From contig NC_014933.1 of the NCBI RefSeq assembly GCF_000186225.1, positions 3,534,001 through 3,598,000 on the forward strand: a stretch of DNA of 64,000 nucleotides, given 5' to 3'. Shown piece after piece: positions 56,239-64,000 of this stretch (its first letter is position 1; every line of letters starts with the position of its first letter). This stretch comes from Bacteroides helcogenes P 36-108. Lineage in GTDB: Bacteria; Bacteroidota; Bacteroidia; Bacteroidales; Bacteroidaceae. Made by a program: the position numbers and the translations under genes. The notes below the pieces were generated by a model. That model saw only the letters and a program-made list of their open reading frames with translations, did no database searches and was not told where the DNA came from.

Positions 56239-57051
56239 CTACTTTTTATCGAAAAACTTATCAAAAAAGAGGATATGATAATCTATTGAATTGTTCCAAT
56301 ACTCTCCCGTATGTCCACCGGGACGAGTAATAAAGTCATGATCTATCTTCCTTTCAAGTAAGCGCTTGTGCAAATCCCTGTTCACTTCAAGAAAAAAATC
56401 AACTTCACCACAATCCACGATAATCGCCAAATCCCCGTTCTCAATCTTGTCCAACTGATTGACTACCGTGTGTGCGTTCCAAACAGATCTTTCGGTGTCA
56501 TATTCACCTAATTGTTTGCTCATTTCCCAATTCTTTGGAAATGGACGGATATCTACACCGCCACTCATGCTTCCAACCGCACCAAATACTTCTTTATGAC
56601 GGATGGCATTCCACAAAGCTCCATGCCCCCCCATACTCAAACCACTGATGGCACGTGCTTGCCTGTCCGAAATAGTAGAATAATGACTATCCGTATATTT
56701 CACAAGTTCTGAAGAAATAAAAGTCTCATACCGATATGAATGATTTTTAGGACTGTCCCAATACCAACTGTTCTTCCCGTCGGGACAGACAAAAATGATA
56801 CCTTTTTCATCAGCAATCTGCGACAGCTCAGGTTTAAGCAAAATCCAACTACGTGCATTTCCACCATAACCATGCAATAAATAAACTACCGGACATGCTT
56901 CTTTATCAACTGCCTTATCCGGCAATATATACACTACTTTCACTTCCTTATTCATCGAAGGACTTTTCACCATTACCGTATCCACACGTGCAGCCTGTAT
57001 TGTGACCATATACAGACATAGCAACATACAAAATATAACCTTTCTTTCCAT
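56239..57051 (-). CDS. Secreted esterase of the alpha/beta-hydrolase fold (esterase D/tributyrin-esterase type)
   Basis: 270 residues with a signal peptide (MERKVIFCMLLCLYMVTIQA). The oxyanion segment VVYLLHGYGGNARSW, nucleophile elbow SGLSMGGHGALW, acid region IIVDCGEVDFF and terminal His in GGHTGEYW complete a Ser-Asp-His triad. The family hydrolyses short acyl esters, including feruloyl and acetyl groups of polysaccharides. Exported. It is divergent from the CorC-type gene with about 97 nt between. Confidence 0.9.
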   Translation of the reverse strand: MERKVIFCMLLCLYMVTIQAARVDTVMVKSPSMNKEVKVVYILPDKAVDKEACPVVYLLHGYGGNARSWILLKPELSQIADEKGIIFVCPDGKNSWYWDSPKNHSYRYETFISSELVKYTDSHYSTISDRQARAISGLSMGGHGALWNAIRHKEVFGAVGSMSGGVDIRPFPKNWEMSKQLGEYDTERSVWNAHTVVNQLDKIENGDLAIIVDCGEVDFFLEVNRDLHKRLLERKIDHDFITRPGGHTGEYWNNSIDYHILFFDKFFDKK

Positions 57052-57114
57052 GCTCTACATTGTTTTTATTATTCTAACAGGAGGCAATATTAATAATAAA
57101 TACTCAAAAAACAT

Positions 57115-57122
57115 TATCTTTG
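57115..57122 (+). promoter_or_regulatory. -7 element of the CorC/CNNM gene
   Basis: TATCTTTG matches TAnnTTTG, 27 nt before the ATG at 57149. No TTTG is present at the -33 position. Confidence 0.6.
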
Positions 57123-57148
57123 CTCCATTAACTATCCGAAATCCTATT

Positions 57149-58444
57149 ATGGAATTTATTATCATCCTGTCTTTACTTATTTTAAACGGCATCTTTGCCA
57201 TGTATGAAATTGCATTAGTGTCATCTGGCAAAGCGCGCCTTGAAACCTTTGTTGGCAAAGGGAACAAAAGGGCCAAAGGAGTATTAAAACAACTGGAAGA
57301 ACCAGAAAAATTCCTTTCTACCATCCAGATAGGCATTACGTTGATCGGCATCATATCCGGCGCCTACGGAGGTGCTACCATTGCCGATGATATACGACCT
57401 TTATTTCTTATAATTCCGGAAACAACCGCATACGCCGACACTCTTTCTATAATTACCGTAGTAGCTGTCATCACTTATCTGTCACTTATAATCGGAGAGT
57501 TAGTACCTAAATCCATTGCATTGGCCAACCCGGAAAAATGGGCAATCATGCTCAGTCCTTTCATGATTGTGCTGACCAGAATTTCTTATCCTTTCGTATG
57601 GCTTCTCAGCGCATCCACAAAGTTAATGAATAAGATTATCGGATTGAACAAAGACAAAGAACGGCAAATGACACAGGAGGAACTAAAAATGATCCTACGT
57701 CAAAGTTCTGCACAAGGTATCATCGACAAAGATGAAACGGAAATGTTGCGCGATGTATTCCGTTTTTCCGGTAAAAGAGCCAATGACTTGATGACCTATC
57801 GGCGCGATATCGTCATGCTACACCCAACCGACACTTTTGAAGAAGTATTGCGCATCATCCGCGAACAGCATTTCAGCAAATATCTGCTGACAGAAAAAGG
57901 TAATGATGAAATTATCGGAGTGGTTTCCGTAAAGGACATTATACTCATGATGGGAAACGAACAGCCTTTTAATTTACGCAAAATAGCATGTCCAGCACTC
58001 TTTATACCAGAAAATCTATACGCAAAAAAAGTTTTAGAGCTATTCAAGAAGAACAAAAATAAGTTCGGAATTGTTGTAGATGAGTATGGAAATACGAAAG
58101 GTATCATCACTCTGCATGATTTGACAGAAAGCATATTCGGGGACATCCTCGAAGAGAACGAAACGGAAGAAGAAGAAATCATCATAAGGCAGGATGGTTC
58201 CATGTTAGTAGAAGCCTCCATGAATTTAGATGACTTTATGGATGCGATGGGTATTCTGAATTACGATGACCTGAAAGAAGGAGACTTCACTACCCTCAGC
58301 GGTCTTGCCATGTTTCTTATAGGGAGGATACCCAAAGCCGGTGATTTATTCACTTATAAAAATCTGAATTTTGAGATAATGGACATGGACCGTGGCAGAG
58401 TGGACAAACTACTTGTGATCAAAAGAGAACATGAAGATTACTGA
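57149..58444 (+). CDS. CNNM/CorC-family transporter (hemolysin-related)
   Basis: About 431 residues from ATG 57149, since the longer frame (57002) would overlap the divergent esterase. The CNNM membrane domain (first ~190 residues; FAMYEIALVSSGKARLE, IGITLIGIISGAYGGATIAD) is followed by paired CBS domains (about 205-330; MTYRRDIVMLHPTDTFEEVL, GVVSVKDIILMM) and the CorC_HlyC C-terminal domain (VEASMNLDDFMDAMG). Members export magnesium or other divalent cations. The hemolysin name is historical. Confidence 0.92.
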   Translation: MEFIIILSLLILNGIFAMYEIALVSSGKARLETFVGKGNKRAKGVLKQLEEPEKFLSTIQIGITLIGIISGAYGGATIADDIRPLFLIIPETTAYADTLSIITVVAVITYLSLIIGELVPKSIALANPEKWAIMLSPFMIVLTRISYPFVWLLSASTKLMNKIIGLNKDKERQMTQEELKMILRQSSAQGIIDKDETEMLRDVFRFSGKRANDLMTYRRDIVMLHPTDTFEEVLRIIREQHFSKYLLTEKGNDEIIGVVSVKDIILMMGNEQPFNLRKIACPALFIPENLYAKKVLELFKKNKNKFGIVVDEYGNTKGIITLHDLTESIFGDILEENETEEEEIIIRQDGSMLVEASMNLDDFMDAMGILNYDDLKEGDFTTLSGLAMFLIGRIPKAGDLFTYKNLNFEIMDMDRGRVDKLLVIKREHEDY

Positions 58445-58490
58445 CGCACCGTTATCGGTGTCTTTTTAATAAACTTAAACAATTAAAGAA

Positions 58491-58973
58491 ATGAAAAAAG
58501 TAATGATGATTGTGGCTATCGCTGCCGCATTGGTGTCATGCCATTCAAAAGGAAATCAAAACAACAGCACCAGCACCGCTATGGATAAAGGGGTAATGAC
58601 TGTTGCAGGCAATGATTCTTCTACCGTAACTGTATATGAAGGAATCCTTCCTGCTGCCGATGGTCCAGGTATCAGGTATGTGTTAAGTATGGAGAATGAA
58701 AATCCTGATGGAGAAAGCAGTTATACATTAGTAACTACTTACTTGGATGCAGAAGGTAAAGGAAAGAATAAGACTTTTACCACCAAAGGAAAGAAACAAG
58801 TTATCAGCAAAGATGCCAACAGTAAGAAAAAGACAGCTATCAAACTGATTCCGGATAATGGCGAAGAACCTGTTTACTTTGTTATGGTCAACGATACGAC
58901 TTTAAGATTAGTAAATGACAGCTTGCAGGAAGCAGAAAGCGACCTGAATTATGATATTATTCAAGTAAAATAA
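58491..58973 (+). CDS. NlpE-like lipoprotein without the CxxC pair
   Basis: 160 residues. Lipoprotein signal MKKVMMIVAIAAALVSC. YEGILPAADGPGIRYVLSME aligns with the NlpE N-terminal motif, normally YxGxLPCADCxGI, but both cysteines are replaced (A and G). The rest follows the NlpE beta-barrel (GKNKTFTTKGKK, YFVMVNDTTLRLVN). In NlpE the pair is part of envelope and copper sensing, so this homologue must act differently. It is 46 nt downstream of the CorC-type gene. Confidence 0.82.
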   Translation: MKKVMMIVAIAAALVSCHSKGNQNNSTSTAMDKGVMTVAGNDSSTVTVYEGILPAADGPGIRYVLSMENENPDGESSYTLVTTYLDAEGKGKNKTFTTKGKKQVISKDANSKKKTAIKLIPDNGEEPVYFVMVNDTTLRLVNDSLQEAESDLNYDIIQVK

Positions 58974-58990
58974 GAATCTCCGTGTGAAAC

Positions 58991-59022
58991 AAAAAACTCT
59001 CCGGATATCCGGAGAGTTTTTT
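58991..59022. terminator. Bidirectional intrinsic terminator
   Basis: A perfect palindromic stem (AAAAAACTCTCCGGAT mirrored as ATCCGGAGAGTTTTTT) with A-run and T-run on both sides lies between the convergent NlpE-like and Skp-like genes and can terminate both. Confidence 0.95.
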
Positions 59023-59030
59023 GTTTCACT

Positions 59031-59633
59031 TTATTTCTTTGTCGGAGAAGAATATCTGGCATTCAGCCCCGACAGAATTTCACGGGTAATGTTATAAATA
59101 CTATCGGCATACAACAGATTATCAAAACCGGTATTACTGATGATCATACTATAACCTTTCGTTTTATTATATTCTTTAAGAAAAGCGTTAATGGAGTCGC
59201 GCAGTTGCAAACTGTTTTTTTCATTCTCGCTCATCAATTCGGACTGCAACTTATTGCTCAAGGTTTGCAGGTCTTGTTCCAACTTTGCAATGCGGTTATA
59301 CTCTTGTTGTGCCCTTTCCGGAGAAAGATAAGCATTGTTCTGATACTTCGTCTGGAATTCCTGTTTCTGCTTATCTAATTCTTGAGCTTTCTGGTTCAAT
59401 GTCAAACGAACATTTTCGCTTTTTTTCACCATAGCTTCATTCAAATCAACACAGAAATTGTATTTTGCCAAAAGTGTATCTATCTCAACATAAGCAATCT
59501 TCATCTCAGATAATCCGCCAGCCTGTACGGGAGCATTCGTTGCCTGTTTATCTGCATTACCGGCACATTGAGAAAATAAAACGATAATAGCAAGAACTGC
59601 CAAACCGTTCATGAGGTAGTTTAATCTCTTCAT
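59031..59633 (-). CDS. Skp/OmpH-like lipoprotein
   Basis: 200 residues. Lipoprotein signal MKRLNYLMNGLAVLAIIVLF then SQC. The mature part starts with KIAYVEIDTLLAKYNF, the usual Skp start strand, followed by a long coiled coil (about 70-150; ELDKQKQEFQTKYQNN, QDLQTLSNKLQSELMSENEK) and the return strand YSMIISNTGFDNLLYAD. Skp proteins chaperone outer-membrane proteins through the periplasm. Lipid anchoring is less usual than in proteobacterial Skp but common for Bacteroides paralogues. Confidence 0.9.
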   Translation of the reverse strand: MKRLNYLMNGLAVLAIIVLFSQCAGNADKQATNAPVQAGGLSEMKIAYVEIDTLLAKYNFCVDLNEAMVKKSENVRLTLNQKAQELDKQKQEFQTKYQNNAYLSPERAQQEYNRIAKLEQDLQTLSNKLQSELMSENEKNSLQLRDSINAFLKEYNKTKGYSMIISNTGFDNLLYADSIYNITREILSGLNARYSSPTKK

Positions 59634-59663
59634 AATTTGATAAAATATTGTTTTTTAATATAA

Positions 59664-59903
59664 TTAGTTCATACTATCGTTTAAGGTTCTGTCCTGTTCA
59701 TCAATAGAAAAACGAGACTTACGTTGAGCTTCCCGATCTTGTGACTGCACGCACCCGATACCCCTATCACGCATTGCCTTATTACCACTGACATGACCAT
59801 TGGGAAACTTGCCGCCTTTCACAAAAAAGACTTTCACACCTAATAAAACTATGCAAATAGCAACTATTAACAAAGTTATCAATACAGTATCGAGCATTTC
59901 CAT
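59664..59903 (-). CDS. Small membrane protein with one helix
   Basis: 79 residues. One N-terminal membrane helix (about 5-28, VLITLLIVAICIVLLGVKVF) and a short polar tail containing GKFPNGHVSGNKAMRDRGIG and a Cys-Val-Gln-Ser-Gln-Asp stretch. The pattern looks like a conserved short Bacteroides protein rather than a chance frame. Function unknown. A minus-strand -7 box TACTTTTG (59938-59945) lies upstream; the Skp-like gene follows after 30 nt, so they may be co-transcribed. Confidence 0.72.
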   Translation of the reverse strand: MEMLDTVLITLLIVAICIVLLGVKVFFVKGGKFPNGHVSGNKAMRDRGIGCVQSQDREAQRKSRFSIDEQDRTLNDSMN

Positions 59904-60163
59904 TAATTTTGTTACACGAAAATAGATTGCATCCCCGCAAAAGTAATGATTAATTTTGCTTTTACTCTTAGCTTACACTATTTTTGTGGGTGCAAATATA
60001 GGGCTTTGATCGGACTAACTCATCTTTTTTACTCTAAAAAAAAGAAAGGGGAATAAAATAGTCAACTCATTTAACTATCTTTAATGATAAGAGGTTAATA
60101 AACTGTGATTTGAAAACAAAATAAACTTGTACAAATTGGGTACAGTATCAGAAATTATAAATT

Positions 60164-61621
60164 ATGGAAAAGAAAAATTTAAAACCAGCCGGCGTATTTC
60201 ATTTCTTTGAAGAAATTTGCCAAGTGCCACGTCCTTCCAAAAAGGAAGAAAAGATTATCGCTTATCTAAAAGCGTTCGGAGAAAAGCATAAGTTGAAAAC
60301 CTTGACTGATGAAGTAGGTAATGTCTTAATAAAGAAACCTGCTACTCCAGGCATGGAGAACCGTAAAACCGTTATACTTCAATCGCATGTGGATATGGTA
60401 TGCGAAAAAAACAATGATGTGAAACATGACTTCCTCACCGATCCCATAGAAACGGAAATAGACGGTGAATGGTTGAAAGCAAAAGGTACTACCCTCGGTG
60501 CTGATAATGGTATCGGTGTAGCAACTGAACTGGCTATTCTTGCCGATGACAGCATTGAGCACGGACCGATAGAATGTCTGTTTACCATAGACGAAGAAAC
60601 CGGACTGACCGGAGCTTTTGCACTGAAAGAAGGTTTCATGAATGGAGACATCTTACTGAACCTCGACTCAGAAGACGAAGGAGAACTGTTCATCGGCTGT
60701 GCAGGTGGCATAGACTCTGTGGCAGAATTTACTTATAAAGAGGTAGAAATACCTGCAGGTTACTTCTTCTGCAAAGTACAGGTAAAAGGGCTGAAGGGTG
60801 GTCATTCCGGTGGAGACATCCATTTGGGACGCGGCAATGCCAATAAACTATTGAACCGCTTCCTGAGTCAGACTCTCAAAAAATATGACATGTATCTTTG
60901 TGAAATAGATGGTGGCAATCTGCGCAATGCCATAGCCCGTGAAGCACATGCAATCATCGCTGTTCCGGAAGCTGACAAGCATGCTTTGCGTACCGACCTC
61001 AATGTCTTTGCCGCAGAAGCAGAAGCCGAGAATGCAGTGGTTGAGCCTGATTTAAAATTTATTCTGGAATCAGAAACATCCCATCAGAAAGCAATCGATA
61101 AAGATACTACCAAACGTTTACTACAAGCTATCTACGCAGTTCCTCATGGGGTGTTTGCCATGAGCCAGGACATTCCGGGACTGGTGGAAACTTCTACAAA
61201 CCTGGCTTCCATCAAAATGAAGCCAAACCATGTAATCCGAATTGAAACCAGTCAACGCAGTTCTACGACCTCTTCCAAACAAGACATTGCCAATATGGTG
61301 CGTACAGTATTTGAAATGGCTGGAGCCGAAGTTTCATTCGGTGACGGATATCCCGGCTGGAAACCCAACCCGCATTCGGAAATTCTGGAAATTGCCACCG
61401 AATCTTACAAACGGCTTTTTGGAGTAGAAGCCAAAGTAAAAGCCATTCATGCAGGTTTGGAATGTGGTTTATTTCTCGACAAATATCCCTCATTGGATAT
61501 GATTTCCTTCGGTCCCACCCTGCACGGTGTGCACTCTCCCGATGAACGGATGCTGATTCCCACCGTTGAGAAATTCTGGAATCACTTGCTGGATATACTG
61601 AAACATGTCCCGACTAAATAG
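60164..61621 (+). CDS. pepD: Aminoacyl-histidine dipeptidase (cytosol nonspecific dipeptidase, M20)
   Basis: 485 residues. Zinc-binding motifs LQSHVDMVCEKN, LGADNGIGVAT and the catalytic Glu region TIDEETGLTGAF, with the lid-domain motif GLKGGHSGGDIHLGRGNAN. It hydrolyses Xaa-His and other dipeptides in the cytoplasm. The 260 nt upstream hold only scattered -7-like elements. The next gene starts 16 nt before its stop codon. Confidence 0.95.
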   Translation: MEKKNLKPAGVFHFFEEICQVPRPSKKEEKIIAYLKAFGEKHKLKTLTDEVGNVLIKKPATPGMENRKTVILQSHVDMVCEKNNDVKHDFLTDPIETEIDGEWLKAKGTTLGADNGIGVATELAILADDSIEHGPIECLFTIDEETGLTGAFALKEGFMNGDILLNLDSEDEGELFIGCAGGIDSVAEFTYKEVEIPAGYFFCKVQVKGLKGGHSGGDIHLGRGNANKLLNRFLSQTLKKYDMYLCEIDGGNLRNAIAREAHAIIAVPEADKHALRTDLNVFAAEAEAENAVVEPDLKFILESETSHQKAIDKDTTKRLLQAIYAVPHGVFAMSQDIPGLVETSTNLASIKMKPNHVIRIETSQRSSTTSSKQDIANMVRTVFEMAGAEVSFGDGYPGWKPNPHSEILEIATESYKRLFGVEAKVKAIHAGLECGLFLDKYPSLDMISFGPTLHGVHSPDERMLIPTVEKFWNHLLDILKHVPTK

Positions 61622-62663
61622 GATATTGCTCACATTCCTTTTCTTCTGCCCGTACATCTATCTGTACGGGCAAGAGAAAAAGGATACACTTACTTTCCGT
61701 GTTATGTCCTATAACGTGGAAAATCTTTTTGACTGTAAACACGACAGCTTGAAAAACGATTATGAATTTCTACCTGATGCCGTACGACACTGGAATTACG
61801 CAAAATACAGGAAGAAACTGGATAACATAGCCCGTGTTATTGTTGCTGCAGGAGAATGGACTCCACCGGCACTCGTTGCTATGTGCGAAATAGAAAATGA
61901 CAGTGTGATGCGTGACCTGACACAATACTCCGTTTTAAGAGAATCCGGCTATCGCTATGTGATGACACAATCTTCCGATGAGCGAGGAATAGATGTAGCG
62001 TTACTGTATCAACGCAATTGTTTCAAATTACTTTCTTCTCAAAGCCTTTTGGTAGCCAAACCTCAAAACGATAGTCGCCCTACAAGAGATATTCTTCATG
62101 TCTGCGGATTATTATTGAATAAAGATACTTTAGATGTATTTGCAGTCCATTTTCCATCCAGATCAGGTGGAGCAAAAGAATCCGAAATTTATCGGATAAC
62201 TGCTGCAAAAAGATTAAAAGCTGCAGCAGACAGCCTTTACCGGATACGACAACATGCACAAATCCTAATTTTAGGAGACTTCAATGATTATCCCACCGAC
62301 AAGTCTATACGGCAAATACTGCAAGCGGAAGTTCCGCCACCCGCCTCCGGCACTTTACATCCCCGAAAGCTCTATCATTTATTGGCAAACAAGGCCATTT
62401 GCCAAAAAGATTTCGGAAGTTACAAATACCGGGGAGAATGGGGATTGCTGGACCATATCATCGTTTCGGGTAATCTACTGGACCCCAATTACCCTCTTTA
62501 TACCAGTGAAGCAAAAGCAGATGTATTCCAACGTCCTTTTCTGTTGACAGAAGACAAGAAATATGGAGGCAAGCAACCTTTCCGCACTTATTATGGAATG
62601 AAATACCAAGCAGGATATAGCGATCATCTGCCCGTATGGACAGAGTTTCGGCTAATCTATTAA
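61605..62663 (+). CDS. Secreted endonuclease/exonuclease/phosphatase-family protein
   Basis: 352 residues. Signal peptide MSRLNRILLTFLFFCPYIYL then YGQ. The EEP fold is shown by MSYNVENLFDCKHD, VAMCEIENDSVM (metal-binding Glu), DVFAVHFPSRSGG, LILGDFNDYPTDKS and the terminal SDHLPVWTEF. Family members cut nucleic acids or phosphodiesters; the substrate is unknown. Its ATG lies inside the pepD 3' end, so the two are co-translated. Confidence 0.92.
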   Translation: MSRLNRILLTFLFFCPYIYLYGQEKKDTLTFRVMSYNVENLFDCKHDSLKNDYEFLPDAVRHWNYAKYRKKLDNIARVIVAAGEWTPPALVAMCEIENDSVMRDLTQYSVLRESGYRYVMTQSSDERGIDVALLYQRNCFKLLSSQSLLVAKPQNDSRPTRDILHVCGLLLNKDTLDVFAVHFPSRSGGAKESEIYRITAAKRLKAAADSLYRIRQHAQILILGDFNDYPTDKSIRQILQAEVPPPASGTLHPRKLYHLLANKAICQKDFGSYKYRGEWGLLDHIIVSGNLLDPNYPLYTSEAKADVFQRPFLLTEDKKYGGKQPFRTYYGMKYQAGYSDHLPVWTEFRLIY

Positions 62664-62890
62664 ACCGGGATATTGATATAATTTCAAATCAAACTTCTGC
62701 ACCATTACCAATAAATGGTCAAGAATATCGGATTGGATGCGTTCATACTCTTTCCATTCATTATTGCAGGAAAAGAAATAAATCTGAACGGGTATAGGCA
62801 GTAGGCTCAAGCTGGTTAACAATCAAATCCATGCTCTGATTCACTGCCGGGAGAGTTCACAAATAACGTTCGATATAAATACAGTAAAGC
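62664..62890 (-). pseudogene. Remnant of a MscS-type mechanosensitive channel gene
   Basis: Only the C-terminal end is left. With a frame change near 62800 the minus strand reads LPAVNQSMDLIVNQLEPTAY, then PVQIYFFSCNNEWKEYERIQ and SDILDHLLVMVQKFDL, which corresponds to the cytoplasmic C-terminal domain of Bacteroides MscS-family channels. Everything upstream is missing or scrambled. It lies directly behind the EEP gene on the opposite strand. Confidence 0.7.
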
Positions 62891-62950
62891 TATGCAGATG
62901 TTTTCAAGCTTTTCTATTCTATGATTTCACGGCTCCCAAATGGCAATCTT

Positions 62951-63619
62951 TTATTGCACAGTTGCATAGACCAGCATTCCCACTATTGTCAGCACTCCCA
63001 TCCAAATGGGTATATCGGCACGGATGGTATGTTCAGGACGCTTATAACCACTTGCCTTAACAAACAGACGATACATCAGATATGCACCTGCCAAGCCAAT
63101 GATAGCTCCCGCCAAAAGATCTCCCGGATAATGAACACCAAGATATATACGCGAGTAACAAGTAATCAATGCCCATATCATCATAAAAGATGTAAGCCAC
63201 CGATTGCGGAATACGAAAAAGATATAAAACGCCAGACCGAACGTATTGGCCGAATGACATGAAGGGAAACTATAACGCCCTCCCCGATAATTGTTCACTA
63301 TATGCACCATATCCGAAATGGGATTGTCCAAATTGGCCGGACGAAGACGCGCAACGTACGGACGTATCAGTGTGGCGCAAACTTGGTCGGCAAAAGTAAT
63401 GGTGAGTGCCACACCGACAAGACACAACAAAGCCTTCTTCCATGAGAAATTAGCGAACATCACATAGGCAAGAGCCACATACAATGGAATCCATTCCCAC
63501 TTACCACTAAATGCGCTCATAAAGTAATCAAAAAACTCATTGTGCACCCCGTTGAAGAAAAAGAATACATCAGTGTCCGCATTGACAAGCCCTTGGAGGG
63601 CATCCGTTAATAGTATCAT
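62951..63619 (-). CDS. PAP2-family membrane phosphatase
   Basis: 222 residues with six predicted helices. All three PAP2 motifs are present: a K-x6-RP-like segment (LIRPYVARLRPANLDNP), SFPSCHSANTFG and CYSRIYLGVHYPGD. Such enzymes dephosphorylate undecaprenyl pyrophosphate or lipid phosphates on the outer face of the inner membrane. It follows the sulfatase gene by 2 nt. It is not closely related in sequence to the PAP2-type IPC synthase at the other end of the window. Confidence 0.92.
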   Translation of the reverse strand: MILLTDALQGLVNADTDVFFFFNGVHNEFFDYFMSAFSGKWEWIPLYVALAYVMFANFSWKKALLCLVGVALTITFADQVCATLIRPYVARLRPANLDNPISDMVHIVNNYRGGRYSFPSCHSANTFGLAFYIFFVFRNRWLTSFMMIWALITCYSRIYLGVHYPGDLLAGAIIGLAGAYLMYRLFVKASGYKRPEHTIRADIPIWMGVLTIVGMLVYATVQ

Positions 63620-63621
63620 AT

Positions 63622-64000
63622 TTATCGTTTATCTATATCATCATATAATTTTTGCAGATAGGCTTTTCCTGACGGAAGATTCTTTCCTTTCACCATTCCT
63701 TCATCCATTACAACACTACCTGCCTGGCAATCGAATATCACACGGTTATCTTTCGTCACCATACCGAAAGCGTCAGGCACGGTAAAGAAAGCGAAATGAG
63801 GTGAATTGGGATTAAGCATATCCTTACTAAAAGTGAACTCTCCATGAGGCAACTCCAATTGTGCCAACAATGTAGCGGCCATATCATGTTGAGATCCATA
63901 CACTTTCACACGGCCGGGCTTACAGATAGCCCCACCCAACAAGAGTAAAGGTATCTGATAGCGTTCTACCGTCAAATTACTGATATCTTCAGGATAAGCT
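63622..64000 (-). CDS. LTA-synthase-like sulfatase, C-terminal part (partial)
   Basis: The gene enters from the window edge; about 126 residues are visible, beginning AYPEDISNLTVERYQIPLLL. LLLLGGAI, GSQHDMAATLLAQLELPHG and PHFAFFTVPDAFGMVT match the end of membrane-anchored alkaline-phosphatase-superfamily sulfatases (LTA synthase type), which transfer phospho-groups to lipids or envelope glycans. The catalytic Thr lies outside the window. Overlap-like spacing (2 nt) with the PAP2 gene suggests a shared envelope-lipid role. Confidence 0.82.
   Translation of the reverse strand, partial: AYPEDISNLTVERYQIPLLLLGGAICKPGRVKVYGSQHDMAATLLAQLELPHGEFTFSKDMLNPNSPHFAFFTVPDAFGMVTKDNRVIFDCQAGSVVMDEGMVKGKNLPSGKAYLQKLYDDIDKR

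Noticed and set aside
1..64000. CRISPR arrays, tRNA or rRNA genes, insertion sequences, integrases
   Set aside because: No regularly spaced repeats, cloverleaf genes, rRNA sequence, transposase or integrase motifs were recognised; small RNAs cannot be excluded by eye.

Overview
The window looks like a chromosomal segment of a gut Bacteroides species (Bacteroidota). The evidence is the recurring TAnnTTTG promoter -7 element, lipoproteins with Bacteroides-type signal peptides, a SusC-like-age TonB receptor, a DUF5686 outer-membrane protein, a GGGtGRT protein, and a complete L-fucose operon of the kind used by mucin-glycan foragers. I saw no rRNA, tRNA, CRISPR array, insertion sequence or phage. 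The species cannot be fixed from the sequence alone.

Layout. 1-3445 (minus): an inositol-lipid cluster (myo-inositol-1-phosphate synthase, PgpA-type phosphatase, GtrA-like membrane protein, CDP-alcohol phosphatidyltransferase and, cut by the window edge and overlapping by ATGA, a PAP2-type inositol phosphorylceramide synthase). 3547-6108: a DUF5686 outer-membrane protein. 6235-10446: a TolC-family exporter, an NtrC-type response regulator and its histidine kinase; the TolC gene has a near-consensus sigma-54 promoter. 10575-14880: hisG-D-C-B, preceded by a perfect primary promoter, a 15-residue leader peptide with five consecutive His codons and an intrinsic terminator, i.e. a classical attenuator. 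15199-23470: the fucose operon fucI-fucO-fucA-fucK-mutarotase-fucP-thioesterase with its GntR regulator fucR; an 11-bp motif is shared upstream of fucR and fucI.

23621-26793 is a decay zone holding a histidine kinase with an internal deletion, a truncated ECF sigma factor and a second frameshifted ECF sigma remnant, around one intact TlpA-type lipoprotein. 26814-34143 carries a CAT-family protein, dsbD, a Dabb protein, uridine kinase, an MltF-like lytic transglycosylase and a BlaI/BlaR-type repressor-protease pair with a dyad-rich promoter. 34094-39543 (minus): metH, smpB, a Yip1 protein, a lipoprotein and a DMP19-family protein. 40047-41775: an Fe-S scaffold-like protein plus GGGtGRT protein, closed by a strong terminator.

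42091-50472 is an accessory-looking block: two paralogous AraC regulators, an iron alcohol dehydrogenase, a flavodoxin-like reductase, a cyclophilin-like lipoprotein, an acetyltransferase, a secreted DUF362 protein and a TonB-dependent receptor, ending in a 5'-truncated cotH. A shared motif (TTGACNTTTT then AGAAAA) lies upstream of the regulators and the dehydrogenase, so the block may be one regulon for aldehyde or redox stress and metal or cofactor uptake; this is the best candidate here for an undescribed system. 50793-64000 is mostly housekeeping: a LuxR-type regulator, mnmA, O-acetylhomoserine sulfhydrylase, an S41 protease and DUF4595 lipoprotein pair, an esterase, a CorC/CNNM transporter, an NlpE-like lipoprotein lacking its CxxC, a Skp/OmpH protein, pepD, a secreted EEP-family protein, an mscS remnant, a PAP2 phosphatase and a partial LTA-synthase-like sulfatase.
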